NCBI RefSeq assembly: GCF_020171845.1
Contig: NZ_JAIVAM010000020.1
Location: 1-58,743 of the forward strand
Source: Cytobacillus kochii
GTDB taxonomy: Bacteria > Bacillota > Bacilli > Bacillales > Cytobacillaceae
Length of the DNA: 58,743 nucleotides
Direction of reading: 5' to 3'
Part shown: positions 48,027-58,682 of the stretch, piece by piece
How positions within the stretch are numbered: position 1 is the stretch's first letter
Layout: each line of letters begins with the position of its first letter
Translations under genes and position numbers: made by a program
Notes under the pieces: generated by a model
Databases searched by the model: none
Told to the model about the DNA's origin: nothing
What the model saw: only the letters and a program-made list of their open reading frames with translations

Positions 48027-48090
48027 GCTTGGGCGTATCTTGATTCTTAAGAACAATAGGGAATAGAAGGTGCACCTAAGCCTTTTTTTA
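48027..48090 (+). terminator. Terminator after hslO (long loop)
   Basis: GCTTGGG (48027-48033) pairs with CCTAAGC (48075-48081, one G-T) across a 41-base loop that contains TTCTTAAGAA, followed by CTTTTTTT. The long loop makes it less certain. Confidence 0.6.
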
Positions 48091-48126
48091 TACAGAAATA
48101 TATGCAAAGTAGTAGGGGGAGGAGCT

Positions 48127-48999
48127 TTGAAAAGACAACATTTATGGTTAATCATACTAATACTCATTGTGATTAACTTTATGAGCGTTGCTTATTTTCT
48201 TGGGAAGAGCGAACCGAGTCAATCTGAAGTTGTGGCACAGATTGGAAAAGATGAAATTACAAGGCAAGATTGGTTAAATGAAATGGAGGGTCGCTACGGG
48301 AAAGAAGTGTTAGACGAAATGATTGATGGGAAGGTCATCGAGGCTGCTGGAGATAAATACGATGTTGAAATAGATAAAGAAGAGATTGACCGTGAAATCA
48401 AAATGTTAAAATCAGCGTATGGCACGTCTGCCGCTGCTTTATCAATCAATGAAGACCAATGGAGAAAGCAAATTAAAGATAGTTTAATGCTTGAGGAGCT
48501 TTTAACAAAAGAAGTCAGTATTTCTGAGGAAAAGCTGCAACAATACTTCGAAGATAACCAAGCTCAATATGAAATTAAGGATACATATCATCTATCACAA
48601 ATTGTACTGGCAACTAAAGAAGAAGCAGAACAAACAGTGAAAGAATTAGACAACGGCTCAAGCTTTACAGCTATGGCGTTGGAAAAATCAACAGATACTT
48701 TAACAGCTGCCCAGGGTGGCGACCTTGGTTATGTGACAGTTGATGACGAAAATTATGAAACCATCATTAAAGCGGCGCAAGATTTAAAAGCCGGAGAATG
48801 GTCTGACCCAGTAAAAACCGCTGAGGGGTATGCTATAGTTCTGTTACAAGAGTTTGTTGAGGGAGAAACCTATTCCTTTAAGGATGTTAAATCCCAAATA
48901 CGGAGACAAATGGCTTTAGAGCAAATGGATCTTCCTGTTTCTACTGAACCTTTTAAGGATGAAGTGGATATCGAAACTTTTTATGATGGGGCTATGTAG
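48127..48999 (+). CDS. yacD: PpiC-type peptidyl-prolyl isomerase YacD
   Basis: A 290-residue exported foldase related to PrsA. One N-terminal membrane segment (about 5-25) is followed by a helical region and a parvulin domain (about 140-240) with YHLSQIVLATKEEAE and GGDLGYV. No lipobox cysteine, so it is membrane-anchored rather than a lipoprotein. TTG at 48127 is chosen: GGGGGAGGAG lies just before it, while an earlier frame extension runs through the terminator. Confidence 0.88.
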   Translation: MKRQHLWLIILILIVINFMSVAYFLGKSEPSQSEVVAQIGKDEITRQDWLNEMEGRYGKEVLDEMIDGKVIEAAGDKYDVEIDKEEIDREIKMLKSAYGTSAAALSINEDQWRKQIKDSLMLEELLTKEVSISEEKLQQYFEDNQAQYEIKDTYHLSQIVLATKEEAEQTVKELDNGSSFTAMALEKSTDTLTAAQGGDLGYVTVDDENYETIIKAAQDLKAGEWSDPVKTAEGYAIVLLQEFVEGETYSFKDVKSQIRRQMALEQMDLPVSTEPFKDEVDIETFYDGAM

Positions 49000-49104
49000 T
49001 TTTTTGTTATTTATAGGTATCATATAGCATAAGCTAACATGAATCGTTCGGGTATAAAGTTTTAAATTTTCTAATAATTAAAGGGCTTTATGCCTGCATA
49101 TTCG

Positions 49105-49133
49105 TTGACAATTGGTTGTGTGATTGATAAATT
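49105..49133 (+). promoter_or_regulatory. Sigma-A promoter of cysK
   Basis: TTGACA, 17 bp, TAAATT. It lies ~40 bp before the cysK start. A CymR operator is expected here in Bacilli, but I could not assign one by eye. Confidence 0.82.
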
Positions 49134-49176
49134 TAAATAAAACCAATAATAATACTCGGAATAAGGAGTGGAGAAG

Positions 49177-50100
49177 ATGGTACGTATTGCAAATTCAATT
49201 ACTGAACTCATTGGACAAACACCAATAGTGAAGCTTAATCGTATTGTAGAAGATGGAAGTGCGGATATTTATTTAAAGTTGGAGTATATGAATCCTGGAA
49301 GCAGTGTAAAAGATCGTATTGCTAATGCAATGATAGAAGCCGCTGAAAAAAGTGGTGATTTAAAAGAAGGCGATACAATTATTGAACCAACTAGTGGGAA
49401 TACCGGTATTGGTCTTGCTATGGTTGCTGCAGCAAAAGGATATCAAACGATTTTAGTGATGCCTGAGACCATGAGTATGGAGAGAAGAAATCTTCTTCGT
49501 GCATATGGAGCAGAATTAGTGTTAACGCCGGGACCAGATGGTATGGGTGGTGCAATAAGAAAATCGCAAGAATTAGCGAAAGAGCATGGATACTTCATGC
49601 CACAACAATTCGAAAACTTATCAAATCCTGAAGTACATCGCGAGACAACAGGAAAAGAGATTGTTGAGCAAATGGGCGATCAATTAGATGCATTTATTGC
49701 TGGTATTGGTACAGGTGGCACGATTACAGGTGCTGGTCAAGTACTGAAGGAAAAATACAAGGATATTAAGATTTATGCAGTTGAGCCTGCTGATTCTCCT
49801 GTTCTTTCAGGTGGAAAGCCAGGACCGCATAAGATTCAAGGTATTGGCGCAGGATTTGTACCTGAGATATTAGATACGAAGGTATATGATGAAATTATCG
49901 CTGTTGCCAATGAAGATGCGTTTGCTCAAGCCCGTCGAGCGGCTAAAGAGGAAGGGATTCTAGGTGGTATCTCTTCAGGTGCAGCTATTCACGCGGCTTT
50001 AAAGGTAGCCAAAGAGCTTGGAGAAGGCAAAAAAGTATTGGCGATTATTCCAAGTAATGGAGAGCGTTACTTAAGTACACCACTTTATCAATTTGATTAA
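49177..50100 (+). CDS. cysK: Cysteine synthase (O-acetylserine thiol-lyase)
   Basis: A 307-residue PLP enzyme that makes cysteine from O-acetylserine and sulfide. The PLP lysine is in NPGSSVKDR near 44, the substrate loop is [11 protein letters not shown] near 72, and the phosphate loop is [10 protein letters not shown] near 175. ATG at 49177 is preferred to GTG at 49168, which touches the SD AAGGAG. Own promoter and terminator. Confidence 0.96.
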   Translation: MVRIANSITELIGQTPIVKLNRIVEDGSADIYLKLEYMNPGSSVKDRIANAMIEAAEKSGDLKEGDTIIEPTSGNTGIGLAMVAAAKGYQTILVMPETMSMERRNLLRAYGAELVLTPGPDGMGGAIRKSQELAKEHGYFMPQQFENLSNPEVHRETTGKEIVEQMGDQLDAFIAGIGTGGTITGAGQVLKEKYKDIKIYAVEPADSPVLSGGKPGPHKIQGIGAGFVPEILDTKVYDEIIAVANEDAFAQARRAAKEEGILGGISSGAAIHAALKVAKELGEGKKVLAIIPSNGERYLSTPLYQFD

Positions 50101-50112
50101 AACGATCAAGAG

Positions 50113-50142
50113 AACGGCAGTGATGAGCACTGCTGTTTTTTT
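50113..50142 (+). terminator. Terminator after cysK
   Basis: ACGGCAGTG (50114-50122) pairs with CACTGCTGT (50128-50136), then TTTTTTT. Confidence 0.95.
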
Positions 50143-50144
50143 AT

Positions 50145-50200
50145 TCAAAAATGAAGGCTGGCACCATCCATCGTACTTGGTGACTGGCCTTCATTTTTGA
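50145..50200. repeat. Long perfect hairpin between cysK and pabB
   Basis: A 14-bp perfect inverted repeat, TCAAAAATGAAGGC (50145-50158) with GCCTTCATTTTTGA (50187-50200), has an inner CACC/GGTG stem. It follows the cysK terminator at once and lacks a T run beyond its own arm, though the arm itself contains TTTTT. It may be a second, bidirectional terminator or a small palindromic element. Confidence 0.75.
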
Positions 50201-50275
50201 TTAACAATTATTACAATGAGAAAATGACTAGTAATTTGTAAGCAATTCGGTATGATGAGTATGAGGTGAGATTCA

Positions 50276-51685
50276 ATGAAAAAGATGATACATACAAAAA
50301 AGTTAAGCTATTCGAAGGAATGGTTTTTTCCATTATACAAAAAGATAGCTAAGGACTATGATATACATATTTTATTAGAGAGCGGTAGAAGTGGCCGTTA
50401 TAGTATGGCTGGCTTTTGTCCAGTCGTTGAGTTTACAGGGAAAGATAATAAGTTATACATAAAATCAAGTGAAGGGGTGCAAGTGGCACATGGCAACCCA
50501 TTACATGAAATGAAAAAGTGGTTAAAGCAATATGAAATCGAAGAGCCTTTAGGGAGTTTACCAGATTTTCATGGAGGTGTATTGGGATTTGTAAGTTATG
50601 ATTACGGTCGTTATATTGAAAACCTACCAGACATGACTGAAGATGATTTGGAAATGCCAGATACGCACTTCTTCTTGTTTGAGGAATGGTTCGTTTTTGA
50701 TCATGATACAGAAGAATTATGGTTGATATTTGCCCATGATAAAGAAGACGATGTCACCTCGAGGGAAACAGCATGGGTGAATCGATGGACTGAGGAAGTA
50801 GAACAAGGAGAGGTACAATTAGCTGGAGAAAAGGAACCTACTTTAAAAGACGTTTCCATCAGTGAAGAAACGTTTGTTCGAGCAGTGGAAAAGGTACAAT
50901 CATATATTGCGAGTGGTGATGTGTTCCAAGTCAATCTTTCTGTAAGAGGAAGTCAAAAGTTGAACGTTCCTCCCATCGAAGTGTATAGTCACTTACGTGA
51001 ACTGAATCCATCTCCTTATATGGGTTATTTAAACACCCCTGATTACCAGCTTGTCAGTGGGTCGCCAGAATTACTAGTAAAGAAAAAAGGCGATGAAGTG
51101 AGTACAAGGCCAATTGCGGGTACTCGTTCACGTGGTAAGGATGAAAGAGAGGATCTTAAATTAGCCAATGAATTGATTGAAAATGAAAAGGAACGGGCTG
51201 AGCATGTCATGCTTGTTGATTTAGAACGGAATGACTTAGGACGTGTGTGCCAATATGGAACGGTTGAGGTCAATGAGTTTATGGTGATTGAAAAATACTC
51301 CCACGTCATGCATATTGTGTCGAATGTAAGGGGGCAAATAGCTAACGGTAGAGATGGGTACGATTTAATCGATGCTTCATTTCCAGGCGGCACAATTACA
51401 GGTGCACCGAAAATTAGAACGATGGAAATAATTGATGAATTAGAACCAGTAAGAAGAGGTATCTATACAGGGTCACTTGGTTGGATCGGCTTTAATGGCG
51501 ATTTAGAGTTGAATATTATGATTCGAACAATGCTAGTCAAAGAGGGAGTGGCATATGTACAAGCAGGAGCGGGAATCGTTATTGATTCTGAAGCTCATTT
51601 AGAATATAAAGAATCGTTAAAGAAGGCCAAGGCGCTATGGCGTGCAAAAGAGTTAGCTGAAGAGAAGGGGGATTGGAAAAAGTGA
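50276..51685 (+). CDS. pabB: Aminodeoxychorismate synthase component I
   Basis: A 469-residue chorismate-utilising enzyme. With PabA it converts chorismate and glutamine to aminodeoxychorismate for folate. [28 protein letters not shown] and [19 protein letters not shown] are diagnostic. In the RPIAGT motif the alanine favours PabB over anthranilate synthase-type proteins. GAGGTGAG precedes the ATG. Overlaps pabA by 4 bp. Confidence 0.95.
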   Translation: MKKMIHTKKLSYSKEWFFPLYKKIAKDYDIHILLESGRSGRYSMAGFCPVVEFTGKDNKLYIKSSEGVQVAHGNPLHEMKKWLKQYEIEEPLGSLPDFHGGVLGFVSYDYGRYIENLPDMTEDDLEMPDTHFFLFEEWFVFDHDTEELWLIFAHDKEDDVTSRETAWVNRWTEEVEQGEVQLAGEKEPTLKDVSISEETFVRAVEKVQSYIASGDVFQVNLSVRGSQKLNVPPIEVYSHLRELNPSPYMGYLNTPDYQLVSGSPELLVKKKGDEVSTRPIAGTRSRGKDEREDLKLANELIENEKERAEHVMLVDLERNDLGRVCQYGTVEVNEFMVIEKYSHVMHIVSNVRGQIANGRDGYDLIDASFPGGTITGAPKIRTMEIIDELEPVRRGIYTGSLGWIGFNGDLELNIMIRTMLVKEGVAYVQAGAGIVIDSEAHLEYKESLKKAKALWRAKELAEEKGDWKK

Positions 51686-52284
51686 TATTAATGATTGATA
51701 ACTTTGATTCTTTTACGTTTAATTTGGTGCAATATTTAGGGGAATTAGGTGCAGATGTGTTAATTAAGCGTAATGATGAAATCACAATCGCTGATATTGA
51801 AGCACTTTCCCCCTCGTGCTTAATGATTTCACCAGGACCCTGTAGTCCGGATGAAGCGGGTATTAGCTTAGCGGCGATAGAAGCTTTTGCTGGGAAACTC
51901 CCTATCTTCGGTGTATGTTTAGGGCATCAATCAATTGCACAAGTATTTGGAGGCAAGGTGGTCCGAGCAGATAGATTGATGCATGGGAAAACTTCACCTG
52001 TTTTTCATAACCAACAAACAATCTATAGGGGAATTGAAGTGCCGTTTTTAGCTACACGCTATCATTCTTTAATTGTGGAGAGAGAGACCCTTCCAGATTG
52101 CTTCGAAGTCTCTTCGTGGACGGAGGAAGGTGAAATTATGGGTATTAAACATCGACTGTTACCAATAGAAGGCGTGCAATTTCACCCTGAATCCATTATG
52201 ACTTCAGCAGGAAAAGATTTGCTCCTAAACTTCCTCAATCAGCATGGCCTCATTCAACAAGGGGGCAAACACGTTGTATATTAG
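51682..52284 (+). CDS. pabA: Glutamine amidotransferase, PabA/TrpG
   Basis: A 200-residue class I amidotransferase. It supplies ammonia to PabB and, in B. subtilis, also to anthranilate synthase. The nucleophile is in [12 protein letters not shown] near 78 and HPES gives the His-Glu pair near 170. GTG at 51682 (GTGA with the pabB stop) follows AGGGGGA; in B. subtilis this start is controlled by TRAP. I see only three suitable GAG/TAG triplets here, too few for a TRAP site. Confidence 0.95.
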   Translation: MILMIDNFDSFTFNLVQYLGELGADVLIKRNDEITIADIEALSPSCLMISPGPCSPDEAGISLAAIEAFAGKLPIFGVCLGHQSIAQVFGGKVVRADRLMHGKTSPVFHNQQTIYRGIEVPFLATRYHSLIVERETLPDCFEVSSWTEEGEIMGIKHRLLPIEGVQFHPESIMTSAGKDLLLNFLNQHGLIQQGGKHVVY

Positions 52285-53134
52285 TGTCAATGGCAAGCTT
52301 GTGCGAAAAGAAGAAGCGAGTATTTCTCCATTTGATCATGGGTATTTATATGGTTTAGGCTTATTTGAGACCTTTCGTATATACAATGGACACCCGTTTT
52401 TATTGGATGACCATTTAGCGCGGTTGAAACAAGGGTTAGATGCTGTTTGTATTCGTAGTCCATTTAATGGGCGAGAAGAGTTACAATCTCGTTTAGCTGA
52501 CTTATTAGAAATGAATCAGTTAAGAAATGCTAGAATAAGAGTAAATATTTCTGCGGGAATAGGCGAAGTAGGTTTAAGGGCTGACCATTATGTAGAACCT
52601 ACCGTTATTATTTTTGCCAATGAATTACCTGAAGCCCCCCTACCGGTTGAAAAAAACGGAAAAATTCTTTCTATTAGAAGAAATACACCAGAAGGGGCTG
52701 AGCGTTTAAAATCACACCACTTTTTAAACAATATTTTAGCCAAACAGGAATTAGGTGCAGATGATACGTTAGAGGGAATTTTTTTAACAAAGGATGGTTT
52801 TTTGGCTGAAGGCATTTCTTCTAATGTTTTTTGGACTAAAGGAAATGTATTATACACACCAGCGATTGATACAGGTATTTTAAACGGTATTACGAGGCAA
52901 TTTATTATAAAGATAGCTAAAAAGTTAAGGTTGGAGATTGAAGAAGGTGTGTACCACCGTGCTGAAATCGTTGATGCAGATGAGGTGTTTATTACCAACT
53001 CTATTCAGGAAATTGTTCCGCTTAAAACAATGGAAGGTCGAAAGCTCCCTGGTCTAAATGGAGCGATAGTAACCTTGTTGCAGGGGGTATATAAACAACA
53101 AAGAGAGAATTTATGGAGTAGAGATTCATTTTAG
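52274..53134 (+). CDS. pabC: Aminodeoxychorismate lyase PabC
   Basis: A 286-residue fold-type IV PLP enzyme. It splits aminodeoxychorismate into p-aminobenzoate and pyruvate. [33 protein letters not shown] (PLP lysine just before SHH) and EGISSNVFW are present. TTG at 52274 follows AAGGGGG by 8 bases and overlaps pabA by 11 bp. A D-amino acid or branched-chain aminotransferase is excluded by operon context. Confidence 0.93.
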   Translation: MYISVNGKLVRKEEASISPFDHGYLYGLGLFETFRIYNGHPFLLDDHLARLKQGLDAVCIRSPFNGREELQSRLADLLEMNQLRNARIRVNISAGIGEVGLRADHYVEPTVIIFANELPEAPLPVEKNGKILSIRRNTPEGAERLKSHHFLNNILAKQELGADDTLEGIFLTKDGFLAEGISSNVFWTKGNVLYTPAIDTGILNGITRQFIIKIAKKLRLEIEEGVYHRAEIVDADEVFITNSIQEIVPLKTMEGRKLPGLNGAIVTLLQGVYKQQRENLWSRDSF

Positions 53135-53144
53135 GAGGAATAGC

Positions 53145-53981
53145 ATGGCAAATAGTGTATTACAGTGTGGTTCTTATACCTTAGACTATAGTAGGAAGAC
53201 ATTAATTATGGGCATACTTAATATCACGCCTGATTCTTTTTCTGATGGTGGTAAATATAACCAATTTGAGGGTGTGGTAGAGAGAGCGAAGGAATTAGTG
53301 GAGGCTGGAGCAGATATTATCGATATTGGTGGCGAATCTACGAGGCCAGGATATGAAGAGATTTCTGTTGAGGAAGAAATTGCACGAGTTGTTCCCGCTA
53401 TAGAAGCGATTGTAAAGGAAGTTCGAATTCCTCTTTCTATTGATACTTATAAAGCGGAAGTGGCGAAGCACGCCCTAGAAGCAGGTGCACACATTATTAA
53501 TGATATATGGGGTGCGAAGAGAGATAAAGAAATGGCATCATTAGCCGCTGAAAAAGATGTCCCCATTATCTTAATGCATAATAGAGATAATGAAAACTAT
53601 GATTCATTCTTTAGAGATTGTATGAATGACTTATATGAAAGTATCGCAATTGCTAAGGCAGCGGGGGTTAGGGATGACAATATCATCTTAGATCCAGGTA
53701 TAGGATTTGCGAAAAGCCATGAAGATAACATAGAAATGATGCGTCATCTTGATCAGCTTGTGGCATTTGGTTATCCAGTATTGTTAGGTACATCAAAGAA
53801 ACGAATGATTGCCAATGTGCTGAACCTACCTGTTGATGAAAGAATGGAAGGGACAGGAGCGACAGTCTGCTATGGTATTCAAAAGGGCTGTCAGATTATG
53901 CGTGTACATGATGTAAAGGAAATGAGCCGTATGGCTAAAATGATGGATGCGCTTATTGGGAAGGATGTTAATCTTGGATAA
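53145..53981 (+). CDS. folP: Dihydropteroate synthase
   Basis: A 278-residue TIM-barrel enzyme joining p-aminobenzoate to dihydropterin pyrophosphate; target of sulfonamides (sul in B. subtilis). MGILNITPDSFSDGG, DIGGESTRPGY and the pterin-site lysine in LLGTSKKRMI are intact. AGGAGGA precedes the ATG. Overlaps folB by 8 bp. Confidence 0.96.
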   Translation: MANSVLQCGSYTLDYSRKTLIMGILNITPDSFSDGGKYNQFEGVVERAKELVEAGADIIDIGGESTRPGYEEISVEEEIARVVPAIEAIVKEVRIPLSIDTYKAEVAKHALEAGAHIINDIWGAKRDKEMASLAAEKDVPIILMHNRDNENYDSFFRDCMNDLYESIAIAKAAGVRDDNIILDPGIGFAKSHEDNIEMMRHLDQLVAFGYPVLLGTSKKRMIANVLNLPVDERMEGTGATVCYGIQKGCQIMRVHDVKEMSRMAKMMDALIGKDVNLG

Positions 53982-54336
53982 AATCTATTTAAATCGCATG
54001 GCGTTTTATGGATATCACGGGGTATATACTGAAGAGAATCGCCTAGGGCAACGTTTTTATGTGGATTTAACAATTGAGTTAGATTTAAGTGAAGCGGGGA
54101 AAAGTGATGACTTAAATCACACGATAAATTATGCAGATCTATATGAGTTGTGTAAGACAATAGTAGAGGGAAAACCATTCAAGTTAGTAGAGGCACTAAC
54201 AGAGAAAATTGCCTCAGAAGCATTAGCCACCTTTAAACAAATATCTCAAATAACTGTAAAAGTAGTGAAGCCGGATCCCCCTATTCCGGGTCATTATGAT
54301 TCTGTAGCAATAGAAATGACAAGGAGTAGGAAATAG
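53974..54336 (+). CDS. folB: Dihydroneopterin aldolase
   Basis: A 120-residue aldolase that converts dihydroneopterin to 6-hydroxymethyl-dihydropterin. FYGYHGVYTEE, NYADLY and VVKPDPPIPGHYDSVAIE are diagnostic. TTG at 53974 follows AAGGATG and overlaps the folP end. Its last base is shared with the folK start. Confidence 0.95.
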   Translation: MDKIYLNRMAFYGYHGVYTEENRLGQRFYVDLTIELDLSEAGKSDDLNHTINYADLYELCKTIVEGKPFKLVEALTEKIASEALATFKQISQITVKVVKPDPPIPGHYDSVAIEMTRSRK

Positions 54337-54899
54337 TGACAAATATAGCTTTTATCGGCTTGGGTTCAAACATGCCAGATCGAGACGTAAACTTATATGA
54401 AGCAATTAGCGAGCTAGCAAAGAGTGAAGATATAGAAATAGTAAATTATTCCTCCATATATGAGACGGACCCTGTTGGGTTTGAAGACCAAGCTCAATTT
54501 TTGAACATGGTTATACAAGTTAGTACGACATTATCTTCTTCGCAACTATTAAAAGCTTTATTAAGAGTTGAGCAAGATCTTGGTAGAAAAAGGGTTATTC
54601 GTTGGGGGCCAAGAAATATAGACCTTGACATTTTACTGTATAATCAAGAAAATATTGAGACAGAGACGTTAATCGTTCCACACCCACGTATGCATGAGAG
54701 AGCTTTCGTGCTCATTCCACTTCTAGAGATTCAACCAACCATTTGCTTACCGGATGAGGAACAGCCTTTACATGAGAAATTAGAGGCGATCCCAGACAAA
54801 AAAGGAGTTCGGATATGGAAGCGGAAAAATGGGGGAGACGTATTCGCGCTTTTCGAAAGCTCAAAGGATACACCCAAGAAGGTTTTGCGAAAAAGTTAG
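54336..54899 (+). CDS. folK: HPPK (hydroxymethyl-dihydropterin pyrophosphokinase)
   Basis: A 187-residue kinase supplying the pterin substrate to FolP. GLGSNMPDRDVNL, RWGPRNIDLDILLY (metal aspartates) and HPRMHERAFVL are present. GTG at 54336 follows AAGGAGTAGG. The C-terminus is about 20 residues longer than I expect and runs 85 bp into yazB in another frame; the extension (FALFESSKDTPKKVLRKS) is probably unconstrained. Confidence 0.95.
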   Translation: MTNIAFIGLGSNMPDRDVNLYEAISELAKSEDIEIVNYSSIYETDPVGFEDQAQFLNMVIQVSTTLSSSQLLKALLRVEQDLGRKRVIRWGPRNIDLDILLYNQENIETETLIVPHPRMHERAFVLIPLLEIQPTICLPDEEQPLHEKLEAIPDKKGVRIWKRKNGGDVFALFESSKDTPKKVLRKS

Positions 54900-55039
54900 G
54901 TATATCAGTTTCTATCATTGGTGAGATTGAAAGAGGTAATCGTATGCCTACGGAACAGTTATTAGAAAAAATTACAACATTACTACATGTGACAATGGAG
55001 GATTTAGCTCCACCTGAAGAGCAGGAAATCCATAAATAG
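54815..55039 (+). CDS. yazB: XRE-family HTH protein YazB
   Basis: A 74-residue single helix-turn-helix domain of the Cro/CI type (FRKLKGYTQEGFAKKLGIS, then IGEIERGNRMPT). AAAGGAG precedes the ATG. It is nested at the end of the folate operon, overlapping folK by 85 bp and 17 bp before dusB. Targets unknown; its position suggests operon autoregulation, untested. Confidence 0.92.
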   Translation: MEAEKWGRRIRAFRKLKGYTQEGFAKKLGISVSIIGEIERGNRMPTEQLLEKITTLLHVTMEDLAPPEEQEIHK

Positions 55040-55056
55040 AAGGAGGTCTCTCGGAT

Positions 55057-56058
55057 ATGTTTCAAATTGGTGATGTTAACATCAAGAACCGAGTGGTCCT
55101 TGCACCGATGGCTGGTGTGTGTAACTCTGCATTCCGATTAACAGTAAAAGAATTCGGAGCAGGACTTGTATGTGCCGAAATGGTCAGCGATAAGGGCATT
55201 ATTTTAAAAAATGAAAGAACAATGAATATGCTGTATATAGATGAGCGTGAAAAGCCGTTAAGTCTACAAATTTTCGGCGGGGAAAAAGAAACCTTGGTTG
55301 AGGCAGCGAAATTTGTTGACCAAAATACTAATGCAGATATTATCGATATTAATATGGGATGCCCTGTGCCGAAAATCACCAAATGTGATGCGGGTGCCAA
55401 ATGGCTTTTAGACCCAAATAAAATCTACGAAATGGTTTCAGCGGTTGTGTCGGAGGTAGAAAAGCCTGTAACAGTCAAAATGCGTATGGGTTGGGATGAA
55501 GACCATATATACGCCGTGAAAAACGCCCAAGCAGTAGAACGTGCTGGAGGTAAAGCGGTCTCGTTGCACGGTCGTACGAGAGTGCAAATGTATGAAGGTA
55601 CAGCTAACTGGGACATCATTCGAGAAGTAAAACAAAACATTCAAATCCCGTTAATCGGTAATGGAGATGTACAGACTCCCCAAGATGCCCAAAGAATGTT
55701 AGATGAAACAGGTGTCGATGGGGTAATGATTGGACGTGCAGCTTTAGGGAACCCGTGGATGATCTATCGGACTGTCAAATATCTAGAAACCGGAGAGCTA
55801 ATGGGAGAACCGTCCGTTCGTGAGAAAATGGATGTCTGTACATTGCATATGGATCGATTGATTGAATTGAAAAATGAACATATTGCTGTGCGGGAAATGC
55901 GTAAACATGCGGCTTGGTATTTAAAAGGAATCAAAGGAAATGCAAAAGCTCGTGCGGCTATTAATGAATGTAATACTAGAGAAGATGTTGTAAACGTCCT
56001 TTCTGAGTTAGTAGTGGAAATGGAAGAAAAAGAAAGACAAGCTTCAAAAGCAGTCTAA
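55057..56058 (+). CDS. dusB: tRNA-dihydrouridine synthase DusB
   Basis: A 333-residue FMN enzyme that reduces uridines in the tRNA D loop. APMAGVCNSAFR, the catalytic cysteine in NMGCPVPKITKCDAGA, and GNGDV, GRAALGNPW for FMN binding are present. AAGGAGG precedes the ATG. Last gene of the pab-fol operon. Confidence 0.96.
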   Translation: MFQIGDVNIKNRVVLAPMAGVCNSAFRLTVKEFGAGLVCAEMVSDKGIILKNERTMNMLYIDEREKPLSLQIFGGEKETLVEAAKFVDQNTNADIIDINMGCPVPKITKCDAGAKWLLDPNKIYEMVSAVVSEVEKPVTVKMRMGWDEDHIYAVKNAQAVERAGGKAVSLHGRTRVQMYEGTANWDIIREVKQNIQIPLIGNGDVQTPQDAQRMLDETGVDGVMIGRAALGNPWMIYRTVKYLETGELMGEPSVREKMDVCTLHMDRLIELKNEHIAVREMRKHAAWYLKGIKGNAKARAAINECNTREDVVNVLSELVVEMEEKERQASKAV

Positions 56059-56147
56059 TTAACTACAACTAGTGGCAATTAGCGTTTAATAGCGGGTTTG
56101 ACATCATTTTTATATTTAACTATAATATTTCTGTGAAACAATGAACG

Positions 56148-56175
56148 ACTGCCAGTCACTTGCTGGCAGTTTTTA
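56148..56175 (+). terminator. Terminator after dusB
   Basis: ACTGCCAG (56148-56155) pairs with CTGGCAGT (56163-56170), then TTTTA. Confidence 0.93.
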
Positions 56176-56256
56176 TTCTATTTCTTTACTTAATAGATGT
56201 CTGTCGTTGTTGTATTGTGTACAATAATAGAGATATAAAATACTAAATCTTCGTAA

Positions 56257-57795
<1,539 letters not shown>

Positions 57796-57808
57796 ATATT
57801 AATGGATG

Positions 57809-57857
57809 AAAAAAGCCGGTTGAGTTCACAAAAGTAAACTTCAGCTGGCTTTAATTG
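57809..57857 (+). terminator. Terminator after lysS
   Basis: AAAGCCGG-TTGAGTT pairs imperfectly with AACTTCAGCTGGCTTT, followed by TTTAATT. The stem is long but the tail is short. Confidence 0.75.
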
Positions 57858-58426
57858 TATTTAAATAAATGAAACGGTGTACTATGATTAGTAAAACTTG
57901 ATAATTTATTAGAAGCATTCCTGAATTCGTTTCTAATTTTGTAGTTATGTTACTTTAACCTTTACTACTTCATTTTGACTGTTTGTTAATCGCCATGGGT
58001 TTATTAATTGTGTTTCTTGCTTTTCAAATTGAATTGTTAGAGAAGGAGAGTGAGGAAAAAGTGAGTGCATCAGTATTACATCCATTACCAAACAATTGAG
58101 ATTCAAGTCTTTTTTCACTATACGTAGGGCTGGCCGTCGTTCGTTCTAGAATATAGGTGGTTTTTGACGGAGCGGTGTTAAGAGCAAAAACAGAAAGGTC
58201 TAAGTGCAATTTGTTGTTTGCGTTTCTACTTGAATGTAGATTATGTGACGAGTAAAAGTACAAAGGTATATTTTCCTGTAAGGATTCTACATAGAAGATA
58301 AAAGAGAAATTAAAGTAATAGTACAATAGAAAAAACTATTAAAAGATTAGTTGGGAAGTTGAAATTACACATTTGAAGTTTGTTTTCAAAAAAAGAAGTT
58401 TCTTGATAAAAACTTTAAAAATTATA
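57858..58426. other. Gene-poor stretch before the rRNA promoters
   Basis: About 570 bp with no recognised gene. A 34-codon frame at 57995-58099 (hydrophobic start, then charged) has no SD; a 12-codon frame starting GTG at 58061 has AAGGAG but too far upstream. Both look incidental. Confidence 0.45.
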
Positions 58427-58455
58427 TTGCAAACACTTTTTAATCGTGATATAGT
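58427..58455 (+). promoter_or_regulatory. rrn P1 promoter
   Basis: TTGCAA, 17 bp, TATAGT, about 225 bp before the 16S gene. AT-rich sequence with A runs lies upstream, as in UP elements. Confidence 0.75.
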
Positions 58456-58521
58456 AGTTTTTGTTCCCAAGAGAGAGCAAGTTTACTCAACTAATCATCA
58501 AAAATTATTTTTAAAAAGTAG

Positions 58522-58550
58522 TTGACATGATGATGGTGGAATGGTAAGAT
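58522..58550 (+). promoter_or_regulatory. rrn P2 promoter
   Basis: TTGACA, 17 bp, TAAGAT: the usual Bacillus P2 form. About 95 bp downstream of P1. Confidence 0.9.
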
Positions 58551-58579
58551 TATAAAGTCGCTTCTGAGGCGAACGAGAT

Positions 58580-58594
58580 TGTTCTTTGAAAACT
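58580..58594 (+). promoter_or_regulatory. rrn antitermination boxA
   Basis: TGTTCTTTGAAAACT, the standard boxA-containing leader segment of Bacillus rRNA operons. Confidence 0.82.
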
Positions 58595-58682
58595 GAACGA
58601 ACATAAAACGTCAAGCGTAATTCTAAAAAAGCTGATTTATCAGCAACAAAGCACCATAGGTGCAAATGAGCTAATCAAACAC

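Noticed and set aside
51640..51685. TRAP binding site over the pabA start
   Set aside because: Only three GAG/TAG triplets with uneven spacing occur; a TRAP site needs about nine or more.
57995..58099. 34-residue ORF with hydrophobic start before the rrn promoters
   Set aside because: No ribosome binding site, no recognisable family, and surrounding sequence has no promoter.
58024..58326. 100-residue minus-strand ORF before the rRNA promoters
   Set aside because: No SD or promoter on that strand, low-complexity composition rich in S, N and Y typical of chance frames in AT-rich DNA.
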